Below, one piece after another: positions 15,905 through 24,000 of a stretch of 50,329 bases of DNA. Both the position numbers and the translations under genes were made by a program. The stretch comes from Bacteroidales bacterium KHT7 (GTDB taxonomy: Bacteria > Bacteroidota > Bacteroidia > Bacteroidales > Bacteroidaceae), in NCBI GenBank assembly GCA_900102385.1, contig FNBQ01000011.1:73183-123511 (forward strand), read 5' to 3'. Each line of letters starts with the position of its first letter. Position 1 is the stretch's first letter. The notes under the pieces are model-generated. The model was given only the letters and a program-made list of their open reading frames with translations, made no database searches and was not told the DNA's origin.

Positions 15905-17116
15905 ATGAGTACGATAGCCCCATTTAGTAAACCGCTCTATGTAATGTTGAAACCTGCGGGCAGCCTCTGCAACCTCGCCTGCAAATATTGTTACTATCTC
16001 GAAAAGCAGAAACTTTATCCGCTCGACAAGTCGAAGGTTATCAGCGATGCGCTTCTGGAGGAGTTCATCAAACAGTATATCGAGGCTCAGACCATGCCGC
16101 AGGTTCTCTTTACATGGCACGGCGGCGAAACGCTCATGCGCCCCATCTCATTTTACAAGCATGCGCTCGAATTGCAGAAACGCTATGCCTACGGACGGCA
16201 GATTGACAACTGTATCCAAACTAACGGTACGATGCTGACCGATGAATGGTGCGAGTTCTTCAAGGAGAATAATTTCTTGGTCGGTGTATCTATTGACGGT
16301 CCGCAAGAGTTTCACGACGAATACCGCCGCACGCGCTCCGGAAAGCCTTCGTGGCACGAGGTGATGAAGGGCATCCGCCTTTTGCAGAAACACGGAGTGG
16401 AGTGGAACGCTCTGGCGGTGATAAACGATTTCAATGCCGATTATCCGAAGGAGTTCTATCATTTCTTCAAGGATTTGGGCTGCCGGTATATTCAGTTTAC
16501 ACCAGTGGTCGAACGCACCGTAAAACGTGCCGACGGACTTACGCTTGCTCCCGGTATGCAGGAGGGTGGCGAGGTTACCGATTTCTCAGTCACGCCTGAG
16601 CAGTGGGGCAATTTCCTGTGTACGCTCTATGACGAATGGGTTAAGCAGGATGTTGGCGAGATTTTCATACAGTTGTTCGATGCAACTTTGGCAAACTGGG
16701 CAGGTGTGCCTCCTGGCGTTTGTTCAATGTCAGGCGAATGTGGCCATGCCGCCGTGATGGAGTTTAACGGCGATGTCTATTCGTGCGACCACTTTGTATA
16801 TCCCGAATATCGTTTGGGCAACATACGCCAGCAAACGCTCACGGGCTTGATGTACAGCGACCGTCAGCGCAACTTCGGAAAACTGAAGACCGGAACTCTT
16901 ACGCGCCAATGCCGTGAGTGCCGATTTCTGTTTGCCTGTCATGGCGAGTGCCCAAAGAATCGTTTTGTACGTGATGTCTACGGCAATCCGGGACACAACT
17001 ATCTCTGTGCCGGCTACCGCAAGTTCTTCGAGCATGTTGCAGCCGACATGGATTTCATGAAGGCAGAACTCGATGCGCAGCGTCCACCGTCAAACATAAT
17101 GTTGAAAAATCGATAA
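15905..17116 (+). CDS. Anaerobic sulfatase-maturating enzyme (radical SAM, SPASM)
   Basis: A 403-residue radical-SAM enzyme that oxidises the active-site Ser or Cys of sulfatases to formylglycine in the cytoplasm before export. CNLACKYC gives the SAM cluster cysteines 22, 26 and 29. The auxiliary-cluster cysteines lie at 273, 279, 294, 336, 339, 345, 349 and 368, with almost the spacing known for the Clostridium perfringens enzyme. D295 directly after C294 matches the proposed catalytic base. The ATG at 15905 is chosen because it lies 4 bases after sulfatase 2 and begins the family N-terminus; an upstream in-frame ATG at 15860 is inside sulfatase 2. It is encoded with sulfatase 2 but should serve both Ser-type sulfatases. 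A terminator follows. Confidence 0.96.
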   Translation: MSTIAPFSKPLYVMLKPAGSLCNLACKYCYYLEKQKLYPLDKSKVISDALLEEFIKQYIEAQTMPQVLFTWHGGETLMRPISFYKHALELQKRYAYGRQIDNCIQTNGTMLTDEWCEFFKENNFLVGVSIDGPQEFHDEYRRTRSGKPSWHEVMKGIRLLQKHGVEWNALAVINDFNADYPKEFYHFFKDLGCRYIQFTPVVERTVKRADGLTLAPGMQEGGEVTDFSVTPEQWGNFLCTLYDEWVKQDVGEIFIQLFDATLANWAGVPPGVCSMSGECGHAAVMEFNGDVYSCDHFVYPEYRLGNIRQQTLTGLMYSDRQRNFGKLKTGTLTRQCRECRFLFACHGECPKNRFVRDVYGNPGHNYLCAGYRKFFEHVAADMDFMKAELDAQRPPSNIMLKNR

Positions 17117-17166
17117 AAACAAAAGTGAGACAAATCTCAGTTTTAACTGTTGAACAGTTCTCTATG

Positions 17167-17203
17167 CGCCTTGGCTGTCGGTAGACATTCAAGGCGTTTT
17201 TTT
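17167..17203 (+). terminator. Rho-independent terminator after anSME
   Basis: CGCCTTG (17167-17173) pairs with CAAGGCG (17190-17196), with an inner TGTC/GACA pairing, followed by seven T residues. It ends the sulfatase locus. Confidence 0.85.
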
Positions 17204-17238
17204 ATGTTTGATATAGCATGGTCTTTCTTAAAAATCCT

Positions 17239-17246
17239 TACTTTTG
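17239..17246 (+). promoter_or_regulatory. Candidate -7 element (TACTTTTG) of the small membrane gene
   Basis: TACTTTTG matches TAnnTTTG; no convincing -33 TTG is placed correctly. Transcription would begin near 17253, downstream of the in-frame ATG at 17218, which favours the ATG at 17275. Confidence 0.45.
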
Positions 17247-17274
17247 CCATGGATTTATAAATAGAGTATCTGAT

Positions 17275-17823
17275 ATGAGGAAAAAAGTGTTCGTTTCCGG
17301 CTTGGTGTTGATTGCTGCATGCGTTTATTTTTGCAAGTATTACAACAAAAATGAATTGTGCGGAAGGGAATTTCGTGGCTATTACAACTCATGCCAATAT
17401 ATGAATCTGAGTTTCGAATCGAATACTGAAGTTGTTGCGAATATTTGTTCTGCTGATTTTGTAGGACGTTTCAGCGATAATGTGTACGGACATTATCACT
17501 ACAAGAAACCGTATGTCGTTATTTCCTGGGAAAAGGTGGCGCCAGATAATGACGAGTATAAAGAAGTAATTCGTTGTCCTGATTCTGTAAGGGTTGACGA
17601 ATCCCTTGAATCACTCAGTTATTACGATGGTAATGTATGTTATGTAATGTCAGATAATAGTTTTTGGGGAATGTTGAAAAATACTCCATTACTGGAACTT
17701 CCGTATTTATTATTGCTTTGTTTTCTTCGTTTTGTATTTGGTAATTTCGTATACATCTTGTTGTTTTGTATTGTGTTGTATCTTGTTGTAAGATTTTACC
17801 GTAAAAAGAAATGTGTTAAATGA
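17275..17823 (+). CDS. Hypothetical membrane protein, three predicted helices
   Basis: I do not recognise this 182-residue protein. From the ATG at 17275 it begins with a basic-hydrophobic segment (FVSGLVLIAACVYFC, about residues 5-20), which is a signal anchor or signal peptide. A mainly polar domain with several Cys follows (about 25-135). It ends in a long hydrophobic stretch, about 140-176, enough for two helices, and a basic tail KKKCVK. The codon use is AT-rich compared with the sulfatase locus. It has a candidate promoter, no coding partner, and is followed by an 11-bp repeat array like that near the unknown gene at 548. Function unknown. Confidence 0.7.
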   Translation: MRKKVFVSGLVLIAACVYFCKYYNKNELCGREFRGYYNSCQYMNLSFESNTEVVANICSADFVGRFSDNVYGHYHYKKPYVVISWEKVAPDNDEYKEVIRCPDSVRVDESLESLSYYDGNVCYVMSDNSFWGMLKNTPLLELPYLLLLCFLRFVFGNFVYILLFCIVLYLVVRFYRKKKCVK

Positions 17824-17873
17824 TTTAAGGTTAACTCGGGTTAGGTATAAGGCTGAATTTGTAATTGTCCAAG

Positions 17874-17939
17874 TGAGGGGATAGCAAGGGGATAGCAAGG
17901 GGGTAGTAAGGAGATAGCAAGGAGGTAGCAAGGATATGA
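17874..17939. repeat. Third 11-bp tandem array (YAAGGGGRTAG)
   Basis: Five 11-bp units start at 17874, 17885, 17896, 17907 and 17918, with a diverged sixth unit to 17939. The units CAAGGGGATAG and CAAGGGGGTAG are identical to units of the array at 223-314, and the orientation is the same. It lies in the 259-base gap between the small membrane gene and the DUF3737 gene. Confidence 0.93.
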
Positions 17940-18036
17940 TGAGGAACTTTCTGCTATTCTCTTTTCTCATAAAACCTTTCAATTTTAATACCGAGCTGGC
18001 ATAAGGTTGGAAAATCAGAAAGGCGATAAAAGAACA

Positions 18037-18064
18037 AAGGCTTTCTCCCGAAAAAGAAAGCCTT
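18037..18064 (-). terminator. Terminator of the DUF3737 gene
   Basis: AAGGCTTTC (18037-18045) pairs perfectly with GAAAGCCTT (18056-18064). On the minus strand the stem is followed by a T-rich stretch. It lies 19 bases past the stop codon of the minus-strand gene. Confidence 0.75.
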
Positions 18065-18082
18065 CGCTATGTTCGTAAAAAA

Positions 18083-18928
18083 CTACTTGCGAGTCTGAAT
18101 CTTGCAGTCGGCTGGAGCCTTGGCGTTTCCGTCGAGGATAATTTCGCCAATCTCATCGGCAACGATTGTGCCCGATGTCGGATTTTTGATGCTTTTTATA
18201 TATCCGCGAATGTCGGCTTGAACGGTCGAATACTCAAAGGCGCGGTCGCACTCCTTGTCGAACGTACAATTCTCCAGAACCAGATTCTGGGCATAGCACA
18301 AAGGCTGTTCGCCGCCGATGTGGCAGTTAACCAAACGCAGGTTCTTAGAGTGCCAGCCAAGATATTCGCCGTTAATCTCTGAATCGTAAATCGTAACGTC
18401 CTCAACCTCCCAAAACGAGTCTTTGGTGTCAATCTTGGCGTTGTGAATCTCAATGTTCTTGCAATACTGAAAAACATATTTGCTGTCGCATTCCAGACCG
18501 TTTACTTTTATGTTGCGGCTGTGCATTATCGGATAAGTACCCTCGTGCAGAACAACGTTGTTTAGTGTCAGTCCGTCGATGCCCCAGAACGTTTCGTCGG
18601 CATCGTTTATTGTTACGTTGTTCAGTTCCAGATTCTTCATCTCGCGGAAGAACTTAGGGCCGTTTATCACGCAGTCGGTCATTTTCATGTCGTCAGAATA
18701 CCATATAGCCGAGCGCGAGCCCGGTGCAAAGTAGCAGTTAGTAATCTCCGAGCCCTTTACGTGCCACAGCGGATATTTCCCCTCGAAATAGCAGTTGCGG
18801 CATACAATGTTGCTGCATTCTTTTATGCCTGACTCTCCGAAAGTTATCCTAACGTGGTCGAGCTCAAGGTTGTGCGACTCGAACAGCGGACGCTCTCCGC
18901 CGAATACCTTGTTTGTAATCTTGTCCAT
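18083..18928 (-). CDS. DUF3737 family right-handed beta-helix protein
   Basis: A 281-residue protein with no signal peptide, starting MDKITNKVFGGERPLFES, the recognisable beginning of the DUF3737 family. The whole chain consists of roughly 20-residue rungs ending in short motifs such as LELDHVRI, IVCRNCYFEG, MKMTDCVING, LELNNVTIND and LRLVNCHIGG. This is the pattern of a right-handed parallel beta-helix. The family has no established activity that I know of; beta-helices often bind or cut carbohydrates, but no catalytic motif is visible. It is a single-gene unit with a near-perfect promoter and its own terminator. Confidence 0.88.
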   Translation of the reverse strand: MDKITNKVFGGERPLFESHNLELDHVRITFGESGIKECSNIVCRNCYFEGKYPLWHVKGSEITNCYFAPGSRSAIWYSDDMKMTDCVINGPKFFREMKNLELNNVTINDADETFWGIDGLTLNNVVLHEGTYPIMHSRNIKVNGLECDSKYVFQYCKNIEIHNAKIDTKDSFWEVEDVTIYDSEINGEYLGWHSKNLRLVNCHIGGEQPLCYAQNLVLENCTFDKECDRAFEYSTVQADIRGYIKSIKNPTSGTIVADEIGEIILDGNAKAPADCKIQTRK

Positions 18929-18956
18929 TTTATCGTTGTTTTTTATATTCCCGTGG

Positions 18957-18987
18957 CAAACATAATAAAAATATGCGACAGGACAAA
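18957..18987 (-). promoter_or_regulatory. Promoter of the DUF3737 gene
   Basis: On the minus strand TTTG (18987-18984) and TATGTTTG (18964-18957) are separated by 19 bases, an exact consensus promoter. Transcription would start near 18950, about 20 bases before the ATG at 18928. Confidence 0.8.
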
Positions 18988-19181
18988 GAGAATATATCGT
19001 ATTCGATATTTTTTGAACACATTAAACGATAATGTATCAAGTACAATAAAAGTAAGGTTCAGTTTGCAAAAGGTGCGTCAGTTTGTAACCTACGTTTTGC
19101 AAAACATGCTTTTGGACACTATTTCTAAGACAATTAAAAAAAATAAATGCAAAAAAATAGGTTGTAAAATAAACTTTTTGC

Positions 19182-19189
19182 TAAATTTG
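19182..19189 (+). promoter_or_regulatory. Candidate -7 element (TAAATTTG) of pckA
   Basis: TAAATTTG matches TAnnTTTG. The nearest TTG upstream leaves only 17 bases, so the -33 match is weaker. Start of transcription near 19196 would give a leader of about 75 bases. Confidence 0.5.
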
Positions 19190-19271
19190 CGTGCGATTAA
19201 GGTATCTTATTTTTCCTTAATGCCTTAAAGTGCGAAACAAATTTTTTTTAATATAAAATTAGTATAAAAAG

Positions 19272-20873
19272 ATGGCAAATTTGGATTTGACTAAGTACGG
19301 CATCACTGGTGCTACTGTTATTGCCCACAATCCTTCTTACGAGAAGTTGTTCGAGGAGGAGACTAAGGCAGGTCTTGAAGGTTACGAGGTTGGTCAGGTT
19401 ACAGAACTTGGCGCAGTTAACGTAATGACTGGTATCTTCACTGGTCGTTCACCTAAGGATAAGTACATCGTTGATGATGCTAACTCTCACGATAACGTAT
19501 GGTGGACTTCAGACGCTTACAAGAACGATAACCACCCAATGTCTGAGGAGGTTTGGGCTAAGGTTAAGGACATCGCAAAGAAGGAGCTTTCTAACAAGAA
19601 CCTTTATGTAGTTGATGCATTCTGCGGTGCAAACAAGGCTACTCGTCTTGCAGTACGTTTCATCGTTGAGGTTGCTTGGCAGGCTCACTTCGTAACTAAC
19701 ATGTTCATCCAGCCAACAGCTGAGGAGCTTGCTAACTTCGAGCCTAACTTTGTTATCTACAACGCTTCTAAGGCTAAGGTTGAGAACTACAAGGAGCTTG
19801 GCTTGAACTCTGAGACTTGTGTTGCTTTCAACACAACTTCACGCGAGCAGGTTATCATCAACACTTGGTACGGTGGTGAGATGAAGAAGGGTATGTTCTC
19901 TATGCAGAACTACTACTTGCCACTTCAGGGCATCGCTTCAATGCACTGTTCTGCTAACTGCGATATGAACGGCGAGAACACAGCTATCTTCTTCGGCCTT
20001 TCTGGTACAGGTAAGACTACTCTTTCTACAGACCCTAAGCGTAAGCTTATCGGTGACGACGAGCACGGATGGGACGATGAGGGCGTATTCAACCTCGAGG
20101 GTGGTTGCTATGCTAAGGTTATCAACCTTTCTAAGGAGAACGAGCCAGATATCTACGGCGCTATCAAGCGTAACGCACTTCTTGAGAATGTTACAGTTGA
20201 TGCTAACGGTAAGATCGACTTCGCTGATAAGAGCGTAACTGAGAACACTCGTGTTTCTTACCCAATCAACCATATCAAGAACATCCAGCCAGGTTCATCT
20301 GCACCAGCTGCTAAGAACGTTATCTTCCTTTCTGCTGATGCATTCGGTGTTCTTCCTCCAGTATCTATCCTTACTCCAGAGCAGACTCAGTACTACTTCT
20401 TGAGCGGTTTCACTGCTAAGTTGGCTGGTACAGAGCGTGGTATCACAGAGCCTACTCCAACATTCTCTGCTTGCTTCGGTCAGGCATTCTTGGAGCTTCA
20501 CCCAACAAAGTATGCTGCTGAGTTGGTTAAGAAGATGCAGAAGAGCGGTGCTAAGGCATACTTGGTTAACACTGGTTGGAACGGTACAGGCAAGCGTATC
20601 TCTATTCCTGATACTCGTGGTATCATCGACGCTATCCTCGATGGTTCTATCTTGAAGGCTGAGACTAAGAAGATCCCTATGTTCGACTTCGAGGTTCCAA
20701 CTTCTCTTCCAAACGTAAACCCAGCAATCCTCGACCCACGCGACACTTACGCTAACGCTTCTGAGTGGGAGGTTAAGGCTAAGGATCTTGCTGCACGTTT
20801 CATCAAGAACTTCGACAAGTATGCAACTAACGAGGCTGGTAAGGCTCTTGTTGCTGCTGGTCCAAAGTTGTAA
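19272..20873 (+). CDS. pckA: Phosphoenolpyruvate carboxykinase (ATP)
   Basis: A 533-residue ATP-type PEP carboxykinase, which interconverts oxaloacetate plus ATP with PEP plus CO2. In gut Bacteroidales it mostly fixes CO2 towards succinate. GRSPKDKY (residues 58-65) carries the substrate-binding Arg. [14 protein letters not shown] (241-254) is the P-loop. GDDEHGWDD (261-269) is the second metal/nucleotide segment. The length is that of the family. The gene uses a narrow codon set rich in T-ending codons (GCT, GTT, CTT, TCT), clearly different from its neighbours and typical of a very highly expressed gene. It is a single-gene unit with its own terminator. Confidence 0.98.
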   Translation: MANLDLTKYGITGATVIAHNPSYEKLFEEETKAGLEGYEVGQVTELGAVNVMTGIFTGRSPKDKYIVDDANSHDNVWWTSDAYKNDNHPMSEEVWAKVKDIAKKELSNKNLYVVDAFCGANKATRLAVRFIVEVAWQAHFVTNMFIQPTAEELANFEPNFVIYNASKAKVENYKELGLNSETCVAFNTTSREQVIINTWYGGEMKKGMFSMQNYYLPLQGIASMHCSANCDMNGENTAIFFGLSGTGKTTLSTDPKRKLIGDDEHGWDDEGVFNLEGGCYAKVINLSKENEPDIYGAIKRNALLENVTVDANGKIDFADKSVTENTRVSYPINHIKNIQPGSSAPAAKNVIFLSADAFGVLPPVSILTPEQTQYYFLSGFTAKLAGTERGITEPTPTFSACFGQAFLELHPTKYAAELVKKMQKSGAKAYLVNTGWNGTGKRISIPDTRGIIDAILDGSILKAETKKIPMFDFEVPTSLPNVNPAILDPRDTYANASEWEVKAKDLAARFIKNFDKYATNEAGKALVAAGPKL

Positions 20874-20912
20874 TCAAATCACGATTCAATCACTTGAATT
20901 AGATAAGCAATG

Positions 20913-20945
20913 GCGGTGTCTCCTTCGGGAGATGCCGCTTTTTTT
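20913..20945 (+). terminator. Rho-independent terminator of pckA
   Basis: GCGGTGTCTCC pairs with GGAGATGCCGC across a TTCG loop, with two G-T wobbles, followed by seven T residues. Confidence 0.88.
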
Positions 20946-20976
20946 GATTAGTAAAACAAAAGTAAAAAGATAATCC

Positions 20977-21007
20977 TTGTTGTTTATCAATTATTTTGAT
21001 AGTTTTG
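20977..21007 (+). promoter_or_regulatory. Promoter of the alpha-2-macroglobulin-like gene
   Basis: TTG (20977-20979) and TAGTTTTG (21000-21007) are 20 bases apart. Transcription should start near 21014, which lies downstream of the in-frame ATT at 20996 and supports the ATG at 21029. Confidence 0.7.
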
Positions 21008-21028
21008 TACTGCTATAAAACTTTAATT

Positions 21029-24000
21029 ATGAAAAAAATAAAATCAGCTATCTTAAGCATCCTTTTAGTGCTTGCCTTTGTGCCTGCCGTGGCGCAGAAT
21101 TATGAGTCGATGTGGAAAAAGGTCTATAACCTACAGAAGAAAGACCGCACGGCATCAGCCATTGCCAATATAAACAAAATTTACAGCATTGCCCACAAAA
21201 AAGGTAATGAGGTGCAGATGTTTAAAGCTATTGTTGAAAAAAATAACGGATATATAAATCCTGATTCTGCATATTCGTACATAGCCCAGATGAAGTCTCT
21301 GGTTGACAATACCAGAAACGATACATTGAGACTGTTTGCTCTTGCTTGTTATTTCGATATGTGTGACGATTTTGCTGATGAGACAGTATATAGAGATCCT
21401 AACGAAGTAATAGATTTTTCGTGGCAGTATGATAAATGGACAAATTATATGTTCTTTATTGAACGAAATAAGGTTTTGGACGAGATTCTTGACAATGTTG
21501 GTAAATACGCAGGTGTAAGTAACAAAAATTATAAGGATTTGATATATGTTCAAAAAGATGATGTGCCTTTTTATCATGATATTCTGAGCACTATATGCCT
21601 TTCTTTTGCCGAAAGATGCGAATCGCGTGTTTATAAGTTTATGCTTGATGAATATAGCAAAAACAACAAGTTCGTCGATGCCGAAATATGGTCGCTGTTA
21701 AAATATGCAGCAACAAAGGTTTCTGCCGAAAACATATCTATTCTTGAGAATGCCATGCTGAATGAAAAGTACAAGCGTGCCAAACTCTATCCCGAGATTT
21801 ACCTTGAGCTGATATCAAATCTGATGAATGATAACCCAAAGCGTGCTTTGGCATTGTGCGATGAGGCTATCGGCAGATTTGCCAACTACAGCCGATATAA
21901 GGAATTCCTTGGCAAAAAACGAGATATTCTGTTCCCTGAATTAAGAATGGCATTAAACGGTAATGTTTTGTATCCAAACGATAATGAAGGAAAAATTCGT
22001 GTGGAATGGAAGAACCTTGACGGCTTTAAACTAAACTGGTATAAGGTTGATACAGAAAATATCTCCAATGATGATTTGATGGCATTGTTGGCAAGCGAGA
22101 GTGATAGGTATGGGGATAAATCAAATGAATATGAGAAAAAAATTGCTGCTGCAAAAAAGAGGGCAAAATTATGTAAAACAGAAACATTTAAATTCAAGAA
22201 AAAAAGCGAGCTGAAGACAAGTGATTCTGTAATATATTGTAAAGTTCCAGAATGTGGAATATATTTTGTTGAAAGTGTGCCTTTTGAAAATACAGATGAT
22301 TATATTTCAGAAGATCAGAACACAAATATTGCGTTTGTTTCTTCCTTGTCGGTTTTGGCTGATGAAATAGCCCCCAAGAAGTGTAGATTTTATGTTCTTG
22401 ATTCAAAGACAGGGCATATTGCAGAAGATGCAAAAATTGTATTTAAAAGTGATTCTTTGCGTGCGGTGCACGAAGAAGATGGAGCTTTTGTTGCTTTGAA
22501 CGGCAAGGGTGAACCCTTCCGCGCTGTAAAGGGTGACGATAAGTATATGCCTTTTTCTTGTATTTCCACACCCTTTTATTCAACAGAAAGATTTGCAAAA
22601 AACAAGTTGAGTGCGTCTTTGTTTACAGACAGGTCTATATATCGCCCTTCTCAGACTGTACATGTAGGAGGTTTCGTTTATCGCGAACAAGGAGATACTG
22701 TCAATGTTGCCGAAAACGAGAATCTGAATGTAATAATGAAAGACGGCTCAAAAGTCTTGCAGAAAATAAGTGTAAAGACAGATTCGTTTGGTGGCTATAG
22801 TGCAGATCTCACATTGCCGGCATCTTTGACAGGGAATAATGTTGTATTGATTGTCGATAATGTAGGCAAAGAAACTAAGCGTTTGGTTGTAAAAAAAGTG
22901 ACCGTAGAAGAATATAAATTGCCAGAATTCAGAGTCGAGATTGATTCGGTGAAGGAACATTATACATGGGGCGACAGTATTGTATTTTCGGGAAAAGCTG
23001 TTACATTCTCAGGAATGCCTGTTGTGAATGCCAAGGTTCGTGCTACTTTCGACGACTACAATCAAACTGATACTTTGTGGACTGATGAAGCTGGCTGTTT
23101 TGCCTTAAAGTTTAAGTTGCCAGAACAGAAAGAACGGATTTATTACAGATATATCCAGAACGATTATACTTTCAGCGCGGTTGTTACATCCGAATCAGGG
23201 GAAACCGAATCAGGAAAGATGAGAATTCGTATAAGCAATCTGCCTGTAAATATTAGCGTTTCATTCCCCGATGTGGTTCAAAATGATGCTTCGGAAGAGT
23301 TGAAGTTTTGTGCCTGTAACAGTATGGGCATAAATCAAGATATTCAAGTAAAATATAACGTTTATAAGGCTAAAAAGAAAGACAGGGTACAGGTCAAGTA
23401 CGGTGAAGCTCTGTTAAGCGGAACTTTCCAGAGTAATATCGGCTTTCAGCCTATGGATATTTATAATTTGGAATCAGGCAGATATACAATCGAGGCTATA
23501 TGTTATGACACAATAAAGGTTGAGAAGCAGTTTATACTGTTCTCCCTTGATGATGAACGACCTGTAGAAGATTCCGAACTATGGACTTATGCTCCCCAGT
23601 ATTTTGATGCCGACAATTCTGTAGACATACAAGTAGGCACAAGTTTTAAGGATGCTTGGATTTTTGCTGATGTTCATTCCGCAAGCAAACTTGTAGAAAG
23701 CAGAATTGTAAAATGCGATAATTCAAACGAAAACATAACATTCAAATATCTTCCTGAATATGGTGACGGAATTGTCGTAAACTTTGTTGTTGTAAAGAAT
23801 GGCAAATCCTATGATGCTAAGGTTAGAATTTGCGTGCCAAAACCTGATAGAAAATTGAATCTGAAATGGCATACTTTCAGAGACAGACTTGTACCGGGAC
23901 AAAAGGAAACTTGGAAACTTAGTGTAAGTAAGCCTGACGGAACTCCTGCTGAAGCACAGGTTGTTGCAACCATGTACGATGGTGCATTAGATATGTTGCG

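Larger units (their letters stand above)
18929..19271. other. Divergent intergenic region between DUF3737 gene and pckA
   Basis: This 343-base gap holds the minus-strand promoter of the DUF3737 gene (18957-18987), a perfect 12-bp palindrome GTTTTGCAAAAC (19094-19105), and a -7-like element for pckA (19182-19189). No coding region is supported. A 124-codon open frame across it has no coding character and covers these elements. Confidence 0.6.

Noticed and set aside
17218-17274. Upstream ATG of the small membrane gene
   Set aside because: It lies before the -7 element at 17239-17246, so it would not be transcribed from that promoter.
18854-19228. 124-codon plus-strand frame between the DUF3737 gene and pckA
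   Set aside because: AT-rich, overlaps the DUF3737 start and both promoters, and has no recognisable domain.
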